DNA of 64,000 nucleotides from Pseudidiomarina donghaiensis (GTDB lineage Bacteria > Pseudomonadota > Gammaproteobacteria > Enterobacterales > Alteromonadaceae). Positions 39,251 to 46,872 of the stretch are shown piece by piece. Position 1 is the first letter of the stretch, and the number at the start of each line of letters is the position of its first letter. The stretch covers positions 62,001 to 126,000 of the forward strand of contig NZ_FPCF01000002.1 in assembly GCF_900116895.1 (NCBI RefSeq), in the 5' to 3' direction. The translations under genes were made by a program, and so were the position numbers. Below the pieces are notes generated by a model that saw only the letters and a list, made by a program, of their open reading frames with translations, did not search any database and had not been told where the DNA came from.

Positions 39251-39775
39251 ATTTATTGCGTTACGAATGGTTGCTGCAGATAAAAACATGAGCGTTAATT
39301 CAAGCCCAGCGCGGGTTTCTTTTTGCAGGGAAATAAACCCTAGTTTTTGGTAAAACACCACAGAATCAGGGTGCGCCCAAAGGTGAAGCCCGTATACACC
39401 GGTTTGCTCAGATACTTTGGCGACAATACATAAAACTTCCTTTAATAATTGTGAGCCGACACCTTGGCGTTGAAATCGTAAGTCGGTGGCTATTTGCTCG
39501 AGGCTTATAGTTGGCAGTTGCGGCGGCAGACTCGCAGACCCCGCGAGCATTGGGTCAATATCTTCGCACACAAGAATATTTGTTTTGGTAGTGGCGTAAC
39601 CGGCTATGGCGCTGTCGGTTAATGCGAGCAGTGCTTTATGTAAGTCTTGTTGGTGGCGCTTGACGAGTTTTTTGCGTGCAAATTGGTTCAGAAAAGGCAC
39701 CCCACAATCAAAGCGCTTCAATAGCGGGGATAATTCTTGGGTAACCTGGCACAGCGGTTTTATGCTCATTGTCAT
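39248..39775 (-). CDS. GNAT-family acetyltransferase, TacT/AtaT-like toxin
   Basis: Probable toxin of a type II toxin-antitoxin pair that acetylates aminoacyl-tRNA. 175 residues with a GNAT fold: acetyl-CoA motif RQGVGS at 103-108 and a C-terminal FYQKLGF whose Tyr142 fits the catalytic tyrosine. The N-terminal FDCGVPFLNQFARK pattern is typical of the TacT/AtaT group. The gene follows a small DUF1778-type antitoxin by 26 bases. AAGGA precedes the ATG. Its target is not shown by the sequence. Confidence 0.85.
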   Translation of the reverse strand: MTMSIKPLCQVTQELSPLLKRFDCGVPFLNQFARKKLVKRHQQDLHKALLALTDSAIAGYATTKTNILVCEDIDPMLAGSASLPPQLPTISLEQIATDLRFQRQGVGSQLLKEVLCIVAKVSEQTGVYGLHLWAHPDSVVFYQKLGFISLQKETRAGLELTLMFLSAATIRNAIN

Positions 39776-39801
39776 GATAAAGCTTCCTTGCTTATTGGGT
39801 A

Positions 39802-40056
39802 TTAACGTTTCATCAAATCTTTGAGTGCGTCAGTGGGTTGCGCCGGCTCGTTAATCGCTTGTGATAATGCCGACCAAGCTTGTTGGTTTAGCCGAACCAC
39901 ATTTTGCTCCGTCGTGACACGCCGCGCCTCAGTGTGTGCCTGATTGATAATAAATGATGTCAGCGTTACACCGGACAATGCCGCCGCTTGCTCCAACTCC
40001 CGCTTTACCTCGGGCGTGGTTTTTAGCTCAATTCGCGCTGATTTGGCTGAGTGCAT
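39802..40056 (-). CDS. DUF1778 antitoxin, TacA/AtaR-like
   Basis: Ribbon-helix-helix antitoxin paired with the downstream acetyltransferase. 84 residues from ATG 40056: SARIELKTTPEVKREL forms the strand and first helix, then AAALSGVTLTSFI, the DUF1778 core; the C-terminal tail would block the toxin. The frame is open further upstream only from a TTG. A good sigma-70-type promoter and dyads lie upstream (40097-40148), so the pair is expressed independently of the flagellar genes. Confidence 0.88.
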   Translation of the reverse strand: MHSAKSARIELKTTPEVKRELEQAAALSGVTLTSFIINQAHTEARRVTTEQNVVRLNQQAWSALSQAINEPAQPTDALKDLMKR

Positions 40057-40096
40057 GAAGTATATCCAAAGTGGTTGGTTATTAAACAATGTCGTA

Positions 40097-40125
40097 ACTA
40101 TAGTTTAGCGCTCATAACTCGTCAA
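40097..40125 (-). promoter_or_regulatory. Sigma-70-type promoter of the toxin-antitoxin pair
   Basis: On the minus strand TTGACG, 17 bases, TATAGT: each box one base from consensus. Located 41 bases before the antitoxin start. Confidence 0.75.
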
Positions 40126-40148
40126 TATTATACGGATAATATACGTAT
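40126..40148. promoter_or_regulatory. Possible antitoxin operator dyads
   Basis: Two adjacent AT-rich dyads, ATTAT-ACGG-ATAAT (40127-40140) and ATACGTAT (40141-40148), directly upstream of the -35 box. Ribbon-helix-helix antitoxins usually bind such repeats to repress themselves; the assignment is inference. Confidence 0.4.
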
Positions 40149-40179
40149 TTATTTTGTTTGGTTTTAGCCAGCCAATAAA

Positions 40180-40201
40180 AAAGGCACCCGAAGGTGCCTT
40201 T
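40180..40201 (-). terminator. Rho-independent terminator of fliC
   Basis: Nine-base stem AAAGGCACC / GGTGCCTTT with a four-base loop, followed on the minus strand by a run of T. Lies 30 bases after the fliC stop. Confidence 0.85.
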
Positions 40202-40230
40202 CATCATTAAGGGGATTAGCCCTGTAGGTA

Positions 40231-41025
40231 TTAACCCAACAGTGACAATACGCCTTGTGGAACCTGGTTTGCTTGCGCAAGAACCGAAGTACCAGCCTGC
40301 TGAAGAATCTGCGCACGAGTCATGTTTGATACTTCAACTGCGTAGTCAGCGTCTTCGATACGTGAACGCGCTGCTGATAGGTTCGTCATAGTTGTGCTGA
40401 TATTGTCGATAGCTGATTCAAAACGGTTTTGTTTTGCACCTAAATCGCTACGTGCAACGTCGACTGCTTCAATCGCTGTATCTAAGTCTGCAAGAGTGCC
40501 GGTATCAACAACGAAAGTCGCCAATTTATAAGCTGTTGAATCTAGCTGTGCAATATTGATAACTTCGGCATCATTCGCGCCAACTTGGATATCAAAGCCT
40601 GCTGCGTCGCCGTCAAATAACTTAATGCCGTTAAATTCTGCATCGTCAACCACACGGCCGATCTCTAATAAACGCTCATCAACTTCAGCTTGAAGCGCAG
40701 AAATATCTTCAGCAGAGTTTGTTCCGTTGCGAGCTTGAACAGCTAACTCACGGATACGTTGTAAGTTATCGTTCACTTGATTCAAAGTACCCTCTGCAGT
40801 TTGAGCCAGAGAGATACCATCGTTTGCATTTCGCTGTGCTTGTGCAAGGCCACGAATCTGTGAAGTCATTTTGTTAGCAATTGCTTGACCAGCTGCATCG
40901 TCTTTGGCGCTGTTGATACGCAGGCCTGAAGACAGACGCTCCATTGAAGTTTGCAGTGAAGACTGTGACTTCTGGAGGTTTTGCTGACCGATCAGTGAGG
41001 TCATGTTTGTGTTGATAACTGACAT
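40231..41025 (-). CDS. fliC: Flagellin FliC (short form)
   Basis: Filament subunit. 264 residues, so essentially only the conserved D0/D1 domains with little or no surface-exposed D2/D3. N-terminal helices include SSGLRINSAKDDAAGQAIANKM and the LQRIRELAVQARNGTN region; the C-terminus ends VLAQANQVPQGVLSLLG, canonical. Expressed from a sigma-28 promoter (41085-41111) and ended by an intrinsic terminator. Only one flagellin gene is seen. Confidence 0.97.
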   Translation of the reverse strand: MSVINTNMTSLIGQQNLQKSQSSLQTSMERLSSGLRINSAKDDAAGQAIANKMTSQIRGLAQAQRNANDGISLAQTAEGTLNQVNDNLQRIRELAVQARNGTNSAEDISALQAEVDERLLEIGRVVDDAEFNGIKLFDGDAAGFDIQVGANDAEVINIAQLDSTAYKLATFVVDTGTLADLDTAIEAVDVARSDLGAKQNRFESAIDNISTTMTNLSAARSRIEDADYAVEVSNMTRAQILQQAGTSVLAQANQVPQGVLSLLG

Positions 41026-41084
41026 AGTCTTATTCCTTCTGTTTCCAAATTAGGCTGCCTAGTTTGGCCTGCCGTCGCTAAGGG

Positions 41085-41111
41085 TTATCGGTGGGTTAAA
41101 AAAAACCTTTA
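41085..41111 (-). promoter_or_regulatory. Sigma-28 promoter for fliC
   Basis: On the minus strand TAAAGGTT, 11 bases, ACCGATAA. Sixty bases before the fliC start; one base off the consensus -10. Confidence 0.82.
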
Positions 41112-41185
41112 GAACTTTTTTTGAAAAACCTGAAAAATATTTTCGAAAGCCTATCTAACGCTTGCTATATTAACGGGGCCGATAT

Positions 41186-41212
41186 TAAAGGCTATGGTAA
41201 ATATGCCGATAC
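41186..41212 (+). promoter_or_regulatory. Sigma-28 promoter for the PilZ/HD-GYP gene
   Basis: TAAAGGCT, 11 bases, GCCGATAC. Located 37 bases before the GTG start and divergent from the fliC promoter. Confidence 0.75.
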
Positions 41213-41248
41213 ATGGAATAAGAAGATTACTATGGAAAGGAGCATCGC

Positions 41249-42964
41249 GTGAGCGAGGCCAGTCAAGCAGCCCAAAGCGCTGAAAATGAATTTACGCCAA
41301 TAAATAGCGTGGTTGAACTTGCGACATATTATGACGCATTAAGTCAGCCGGGCGTGGCGATGTTGACGTTGCTTGGGCCAGCAGAGAAAGATCATCCAGT
41401 GGTGTTGGTAGAGCAGTTAGAAGAAGACTATTTATTGTTCGATTTGACTGCCATTCGTGACGTAGCGCCGCCGCTGCGCCGCGGTGGTAAGTTTATTCTT
41501 TCCGGTTTTACCCCCGGTGGCTTAGTGCGCACCAACCCCATATCTATTCGCGAGTTCACCACCGTAGAAAGCCGTTTATTGGCGTATGCCGATTGGCCAA
41601 CGGAAATTCATGTGAAGCAACGCCGTGCTAGTTTCCGCGCCAGTTTGCGCATTGGCATGAACGTGGGTGTGCACGTACGAAGTAAAGATAATGACAAAGA
41701 AGAGCTAGTAGAACTACAGGGCGACTTAAAAGATCTGTCAGCAACCGGCTGTTTGGCTGAATTTTTTATGCAAGATGGCGTGTCACGCGTGTTGCCAGAT
41801 ATTGCCACCGAAATAGAATTATATTTTCCCAACGGTACTTCGTTTGAAGTGAAGGCTAAGGTTCGGCATTTAAAAACCGACAATGATCGCCAGGTGCTCG
41901 CGGTTGGGTTTGAGTTTGAAGATGTGAGTAAGCCGCAAGAGCGTGAAATTTGGGGCTATGTGCGCGAAATAGAGCGCGAAGCGTCGCGCAGCGCCGGCAA
42001 TGGCGATAGCCGCAGCGAGTCGGAGTTATTCCGCGTACGCGATGAAAACGACCAAAAACTCAGCCGCCGTCATGGCCATACCTATGCCACACCCATGGCG
42101 CGCAAAATGGCGCGTATTGCTGGTTACCTTGATAGCCAAATGGTGGTGATGAAGCAGGGGCAGCAGGTCAACTCGTCGCAACTATCGCTGCATGCTGATC
42201 GTATTCTTGACATGTTAGAAGATGATCGCCAGGAAACGCTGTTCTCGGTGCATTGTATTCATCGCGAGTCGCGGTGGGTCAAGCACGGCTTAGCAGTTGC
42301 GGTGCGTTTAGCTGATTTACTGAATGCGGCAAAAATGCCGCGTGATTTGCGTAAGGCTGTCGTGGCAGCAGCTATGGTGCATGACTTAGGTAAAGGGACG
42401 TTACCTCCGGAAATTTGGCGGGCCACCACCTTAAGTACTGATGTTTACGAAGAAATGCAAAGTCACGTTGAAGCTATTGTAGAGAAGCTGGAAAACGTGA
42501 AGTGGCTAGCCCCCGTGGTACGCGACAACGTGATTGCACAAATAAATGAACGGCTTGATGGTTCAGGCTACCCCAATGGCTTGAAGGATAAGCAGCTAGG
42601 GCAGTTAGCACGCGCTGCTGCGGTAGTAGACGCGATTGATGCGATTCAGCGCAACCGACCCGATCGACCAGCCATGAGCCCGGTTGCGGCGGCGAAGTCA
42701 ATGCAGACCCGTACTGATCAATTTGATGAGGCCTGGGTGAAACGTTATATCGCACATTTTGGCCCGTTACCGATTGGGTCGTTACTTCGCTTTGAAAAAG
42801 GCCAATTCGGTTGGGTTGTCGGTTTAGACGCGAAGAAACGCGTAAATCGCATCCGTATATCTCCACACAAGTTGGCGCCAGATGACAAACTTGGCCCACC
42901 GATTGAAGGTGCAGCTTTAGCTGAGTTTGGTCGTATTCGCGACGTATTGGTGCCGGAAAGTTGA
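41249..42964 (+). CDS. YcgR-like PilZ protein fused to a degenerate HD-GYP domain
   Basis: 571 residues. About 15-115 resembles the YcgR N-terminal domain; about 120-235 is a PilZ domain with c-di-GMP-binding RRASFR (125-130) and DLSATG (162-167). About 330-520 is an HD-GYP domain: HD at 378-379, His406 and GYP at 440-442 remain, but the usual HHE before the GYP loop reads INE (432-434), so two metal-binding histidines are lost. It likely senses c-di-GMP; hydrolysis is doubtful. GTG start with AAGGAG upstream; the only ATG nearby stops at once. A sigma-28 promoter ties it to the flagellum, as for ycgR in E. coli, so a motor brake is a fair inference. Confidence 0.88.
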   Translation: MSEASQAAQSAENEFTPINSVVELATYYDALSQPGVAMLTLLGPAEKDHPVVLVEQLEEDYLLFDLTAIRDVAPPLRRGGKFILSGFTPGGLVRTNPISIREFTTVESRLLAYADWPTEIHVKQRRASFRASLRIGMNVGVHVRSKDNDKEELVELQGDLKDLSATGCLAEFFMQDGVSRVLPDIATEIELYFPNGTSFEVKAKVRHLKTDNDRQVLAVGFEFEDVSKPQEREIWGYVREIEREASRSAGNGDSRSESELFRVRDENDQKLSRRHGHTYATPMARKMARIAGYLDSQMVVMKQGQQVNSSQLSLHADRILDMLEDDRQETLFSVHCIHRESRWVKHGLAVAVRLADLLNAAKMPRDLRKAVVAAAMVHDLGKGTLPPEIWRATTLSTDVYEEMQSHVEAIVEKLENVKWLAPVVRDNVIAQINERLDGSGYPNGLKDKQLGQLARAAAVVDAIDAIQRNRPDRPAMSPVAAAKSMQTRTDQFDEAWVKRYIAHFGPLPIGSLLRFEKGQFGWVVGLDAKKRVNRIRISPHKLAPDDKLGPPIEGAALAEFGRIRDVLVPES

Positions 42965-43010
42965 TCTATTACGCCAACCGGCGTATCAAAAATAGTTATA
43001 TTAAAAATAC

Positions 43011-43037
43011 TAAAGTTGAATAAATAATGGCCGATAA
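43011..43037 (+). promoter_or_regulatory. Sigma-28 promoter for fliDST
   Basis: TAAAGTTG, 11 bases, GCCGATAA: near-perfect. It lies 92 bases before the fliD start, just after the PilZ/HD-GYP gene. Confidence 0.9.
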
Positions 43038-43129
43038 GAAAGAATAGGCGTGTTTTGCGTCGCTTTTTATCGGTTTTGAATTGAATTTATTCATGCAAAC
43101 TGACTGATATAGAAATAGGGGTTATCACC

Positions 43130-44488
43130 ATGGCATCCATTGCAGCATTAGGTATCGGTTCGGGCTTAGACCTGAACGGCTTGCTGAATCAGCTTGAATC
43201 GGCTGAGCGTCAGCGACTGCAACCGATCACGCAACAAAAGCGTAGCTATGAAGCAAAAATTTCTGCTTACGGCAAGCTGGAAAGCGGTTTGACTAAGTTT
43301 CAAGATGCTGTCAAGAAGCTGGGTGAAGCGAATACTTTTGGGGCCACAACAAGTAGTGTGAATAACGACGTCTTAAGTGTCGCAGCTTCGAATAATACCG
43401 CACTTGGCAGCTATTCAGTCAATGTAACTAATTTGGCACGCTCATATAGTGTGGCAACTCAAGGTGTAGCAGATAGAACCGCAAGTCTGGGCACTGGCAC
43501 TGGTAGTGTTTCATTCACATTAGGAAATGGGACCACGCACACTGTCGACTTTGCAGATGGGCAGACATCGTTAGATGATATCCGAGACAAAATTAATAGC
43601 GCTCAAACCGATGTTCAGGCTTCTATTGTTAACGATGGTAGTGGTACTCCTTACCGACTGGTATTTAGCTCAACTAAAACGGGTACGGATGCGGGGCTTA
43701 CAGACATAACCTACAGTGGTGCTTTGGCGGGCAATATCGTAACTGATGATGCGACAGAAGTGACTGCTCAGAACGCGAATTTAACGCTAAATGGTATCGC
43801 GATTAGTAGCCAAACGAATCAAGTGGAAGGAGCTATCGAAGGCGTGACATTGTCACTTGCCAAAGAAGGTGAAGCCACTATTTCGGTAAATCGTGATCAA
43901 GAGAGCATCACTGGTGCGGTAAAAGAGTTTGTAGAATCCTACAACGAACTTCAAAAGACTATATCTGGTTTGAACAACTTTGATGCGGAGACTGGTGTCT
44001 CAGGTCAACTTCTGGGTGATAGTGGATTACGCACAGTTCAATCACAGTTACGAAATGCAATGTCGAACAGTGTAGAAGGGGCATTTAAAACCCTTAGTGA
44101 TTTAGGTATTGAAGTTGAACTAAGTGGGCAATTAAAACTTGATGAGACAAAACTTAGCTCGGCCGTTTCAGGTCAATTAGCTGATGTTCAAAACTTTTTC
44201 TCGGGAACCGATACAGTCGAAGGCTTTTCAGCGTTAACAAACAACACTTTGACCAATTTATTGGCAGAAAATGGCCCATTGGAAAGCCGCATTAGCGGTT
44301 TCAAGAATAGTTTAGACCGTTTAGATGATCGTTACATTCGCGAAGAAGAGCGGATTTTCAATACGGTTGAACGTTATCGTAAGCAGTTCGCTCAGATGGA
44401 TAGTTTAATAGCTAATATGAACTCAACCAGTGCGTATTTACAGCAGCAGTTTGCTTCGCTAAATGCGCAGCTCGGGCAAGGTAATTAG
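43130..44488 (+). CDS. fliD: Flagellar filament cap protein FliD
   Basis: Capping protein under which flagellin folds. 452 residues, close to enteric size. Opens MASIAALGIGSGLDLNGLL, the standard FliD start, with long coiled-coil regions at both ends (about 25-60 and 395-440). Followed by fliS within 11 bases. Own sigma-28 promoter upstream. Confidence 0.97.
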   Translation: MASIAALGIGSGLDLNGLLNQLESAERQRLQPITQQKRSYEAKISAYGKLESGLTKFQDAVKKLGEANTFGATTSSVNNDVLSVAASNNTALGSYSVNVTNLARSYSVATQGVADRTASLGTGTGSVSFTLGNGTTHTVDFADGQTSLDDIRDKINSAQTDVQASIVNDGSGTPYRLVFSSTKTGTDAGLTDITYSGALAGNIVTDDATEVTAQNANLTLNGIAISSQTNQVEGAIEGVTLSLAKEGEATISVNRDQESITGAVKEFVESYNELQKTISGLNNFDAETGVSGQLLGDSGLRTVQSQLRNAMSNSVEGAFKTLSDLGIEVELSGQLKLDETKLSSAVSGQLADVQNFFSGTDTVEGFSALTNNTLTNLLAENGPLESRISGFKNSLDRLDDRYIREEERIFNTVERYRKQFAQMDSLIANMNSTSAYLQQQFASLNAQLGQGN

Positions 44489-44499
44489 AGGTAAATAAC

Positions 44500-44898
44500 A
44501 TGTACGGTATGCGTGGTGCAGCAGCTTATGGTCGTGTGGATGTTGAAAGTCACGTACTTTCGGCAAGCCCTCATAAGCTTATTTTGATGTTGTTCGAAGG
44601 CGTGCAAAAGCAAATAAAAGCAGCGCGTTTACATATGGGTAACGGCAATGTAGCTGAAAAAGGTATGGCTATCACCAAAGCGACGGATATTGTTAATTTA
44701 GGTCTGTTAGCTGCTTTGGATAAAGAAAAAGGCGGAGAGCTAGCTGAGCGACTGGAATCAATATATCTCTATGTAGGCCAGCTGTTGTTACAAGCCAACC
44801 TTAAAAATGACGTGGCAAAATTAGACGAAGCGGCAGAGTTATTAGAACAAATCGGCTCTGCTTGGAAAGAAATTCAACCACAGGTTGAAGGGGCGTAA
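44500..44898 (+). CDS. fliS: Flagellin export chaperone FliS
   Basis: Chaperone that keeps flagellin unfolded before export. 132 residues, helical bundle; conserved VESHVLSASPHKLILMLFEG and the later LLAALDKEKGGELAERLE. In the fliD-fliS-fliT order common to gammaproteobacteria. Confidence 0.96.
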   Translation: MYGMRGAAAYGRVDVESHVLSASPHKLILMLFEGVQKQIKAARLHMGNGNVAEKGMAITKATDIVNLGLLAALDKEKGGELAERLESIYLYVGQLLLQANLKNDVAKLDEAAELLEQIGSAWKEIQPQVEGA

Positions 44899-44960
44899 GG
44901 CTCGTGGCCGCGCAACCGCAAATAAAACGTGACTATTTAATGTCGCCGACGGAGGTCATT

Positions 44961-45263
44961 ATGTCGTATCAGACGCTGCTGGAACATTCAAACAGAATGC
45001 TCGCCAGTGTGCGCAACGAAGACTGGGAAACCTTGATCGAAACGGAAGTTGAGTACGTTCGTGAGGTGGAGCGGTTGAACCACGCCGAAGCCGGAGTTGA
45101 GCTGTCTGAGGACCAACAGCTTAGCAAGTTACAACTTTTGAGCACCATCATGGATCAAGACCGTGAGATTCGGGAGCGATTAGTCGCGCGTCGCACCATG
45201 TTGGAGCAGACGTTGCTCAGCATGCAGAAAAAGCAGAAGCTTGAGCACAGCTATCGCAATTGA
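44961..45263 (+). CDS. fliT: Flagellar export chaperone FliT
   Basis: Chaperone for FliD; in enterics it also binds FlhC to damp FlhDC. About 100 residues, helical. I choose ATG at 44961 since GGAGG lies five bases before it; the frame is open to a GTG at 44904. Assignment rests on position after fliS, length and helical charge pattern; sequence conservation in this family is poor. Presence together with FlhDC makes the feedback role plausible. Confidence 0.83.
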   Translation: MSYQTLLEHSNRMLASVRNEDWETLIETEVEYVREVERLNHAEAGVELSEDQQLSKLQLLSTIMDQDREIRERLVARRTMLEQTLLSMQKKQKLEHSYRN

Positions 45264-46111
45264 GCAGCATAACGCCATTATTGGACACTTTGGTCCACCA
45301 GGTTGCGAAACAACGCTCATCGGTGGACCTTCTTCCCCGCCACACCTTACCCGTGGCACCTATACAAGCCACAGCAAGTACCACCGAGTTTAGCCAAGCC
45401 GGTCAACAAATAGCACGCTTAGTGCAACTCATTCAGTCATTTCAGCAGCAGCTTCCAGCGCAGTTTTCACAAGGTTCTCAGTTAGGTAATCAGCCCGGTG
45501 CCCAGCAAATGGGCGGACATATAAAGCTTAACGCGCCAATATTTCCTGCAACAACGCAGCTTGATGCATTAACCTTAATGGGCCGATTACAGACAATTGT
45601 GAAAGACTCAGGATTATTCTACGAGGCGTTATTGGCGCGTTGGGCGGCAGAGAAAATCCCATTCATACAGGTACGCCAGCAACCACATAACCTTGGCCAG
45701 TTTCGTGCAAACTCACCACAAATTCAGCAAATTTTAGGGCAGCAACTTGAGTTATTGAATTCGGGTATGATTCGTATCGATACCGAGTTATGGGCTAATG
45801 CTCATTTGCAGTGGCTAGTGCAACCCGATGTGAATCCGCTGGTACAGCGTTGGCGTGACGAGCAGAGCCGTAAACAGGGCGAAGAGCCCGAGCCGCCAGC
45901 TTGGAACAGTGAAATAAAGCTCACGTTACCAAATGTTGGGGAAATACGAGCACAAATGCGGTTGTCACAAAAGCGACTTACCATGCAGCTACAATGTGCT
46001 GAACCGCTGGTTGAGTCGTTGCAAACGGCAACGTCAAGGCTTTTGGCGCGACTGCGTTTAGGCGCGGGCGTAGAAATTGACGATATTCCAGTGTCGAGGT
46101 TGCCGTTATGA
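45260..46111 (+). CDS. Second FliK-like protein (hook-length-type C-terminal domain)
   Basis: 283 residues: a variable, Gln-rich first half and a C-terminal region (about 200-280: EIKLTLPNVGEIRAQMRLSQKRLTM-like then SRLLARLRLGA) with the fold pattern of the FliK/hook-length domain. A TTG start overlaps the fliT stop, and the stop overlaps the next gene. Genes of this kind, followed by an FlhB C-domain homologue, occur downstream of fliT in some gammaproteobacteria (from memory). The classic FliK lies in the fli operon, so this would be a paralogue; role unknown. Confidence 0.72.
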   Translation: MSSITPLLDTLVHQVAKQRSSVDLLPRHTLPVAPIQATASTTEFSQAGQQIARLVQLIQSFQQQLPAQFSQGSQLGNQPGAQQMGGHIKLNAPIFPATTQLDALTLMGRLQTIVKDSGLFYEALLARWAAEKIPFIQVRQQPHNLGQFRANSPQIQQILGQQLELLNSGMIRIDTELWANAHLQWLVQPDVNPLVQRWRDEQSRKQGEEPEPPAWNSEIKLTLPNVGEIRAQMRLSQKRLTMQLQCAEPLVESLQTATSRLLARLRLGAGVEIDDIPVSRLPL

Positions 46112-46377
46112 ATGACGAAAAGCCAAAAACACAAAAAGCGGTGGCGTTGCGTTATCAGGAATTTGAGCCAGCACCAAAAGTTGTGGCAAAAGGCGAAGGA
46201 TTGATCGCGGATAAGATCATTGCGCTGGCAAACGAGCATAATGTGTTTGTGCATGATTCGCCGGAATTGGTCGATCTTTTGTCGCAAATTGATCTAGATG
46301 ATTATGTACCGCAAACGCTTTGGTTGGTTGTTGCGGAATTGTTGATTTGGGCGAGAGGCGTTGACTCAAGTCATTGA
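46108..46377 (+). CDS. Free-standing FlhB C-terminal-domain homologue (FhlB-like)
   Basis: 89 residues matching the cytoplasmic C-domain of FlhB: KAVALRYQEFEPAPKVVAKGEGLIADKIIALA, then a closing WLVVAELLIWA. No membrane part and no NPTH cleavage motif, so it resembles the part of FlhB after the autocleavage site. Overlaps the FliK-like gene by four bases. Such proteins can partly replace the FlhB C-domain in other bacteria (general knowledge of the family); here the role is unproven. Confidence 0.87.
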   Translation: MNDEKPKTQKAVALRYQEFEPAPKVVAKGEGLIADKIIALANEHNVFVHDSPELVDLLSQIDLDDYVPQTLWLVVAELLIWARGVDSSH

Positions 46378-46447
46378 TTTGTATTTTTAGCGAGCGTCTA
46401 TTTTAACAAATAAAACACAAGTTTGTATTAAATGTAGACTGTAAAGA

Positions 46448-46491
46448 TTGATCAATTTTTATTGACCAACACTGTTAAGATTTGCTAAAGA
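46448..46491 (+). promoter_or_regulatory. Candidate flhDC promoter with overlapping dyad
   Basis: TTGACC (46463-46468), 17 bases, TAAAGA (46486-46491): good -35, weak -10. A dyad, TTGATCAAT and ATTGACCAA with one mismatch and a TTTT spacer (46448-46469), covers the -35. Placed 47 bases before flhD; proposed as the class I control region by position. Confidence 0.4.
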
Positions 46492-46538
46492 TCACCCTGC
46501 GAATGAAAAACAATCAGCAGTGTTGGAGAAATGCCCCC

Positions 46539-46838
46539 ATGAGTCACAGCAAAACTATTTCTGAACTTCAGGAATTAAACCTAAGTTATCTGATGTTGGT
46601 TCAGAAATTGATCGTCGAAGATCGCGATACCGCAATTTTTCGATTGAAAATTGACGATGACTTAGCTGATTTAATAGCCGATATGTCGGCTAAAGAATTG
46701 ACGATGTTAGCCCGCCAACCGCAAAGCTTGTTGCAGCCAAATTTAGGGCCAGTGAGCCAGTTAAAAGCAATTTTAACAAATAAGCGGGATACGGGAATGC
46801 AGGCGACTCATTTAGCAATGCATATGGCGTCGGCGTAA
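46539..46838 (+). CDS. flhD: Flagellar master regulator subunit FlhD
   Basis: With FlhC forms the activator that switches on flagellar class II genes. 99 residues from ATG 46539 (GGAGA upstream; the frame is open to 46482 but without a ribosome site). ISELQELNLSYLMLVQKLIVEDRDTA-type sequence matches the FlhD dimer core. It has no cysteine, so the inter-subunit disulfide at Cys65 of E. coli FlhD is absent. Followed by flhC after 34 bases. Confidence 0.93.
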   Translation: MSHSKTISELQELNLSYLMLVQKLIVEDRDTAIFRLKIDDDLADLIADMSAKELTMLARQPQSLLQPNLGPVSQLKAILTNKRDTGMQATHLAMHMASA

Positions 46839-46872
46839 ATTTTACACACGCATCAATTAGAAAGATCCTGAC

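Noticed and set aside
41177-41184. A second GCCGATAT upstream of the PilZ/HD-GYP gene
   Set aside because: The bases at the -35 position do not match; the site at 41186-41212 is far better.
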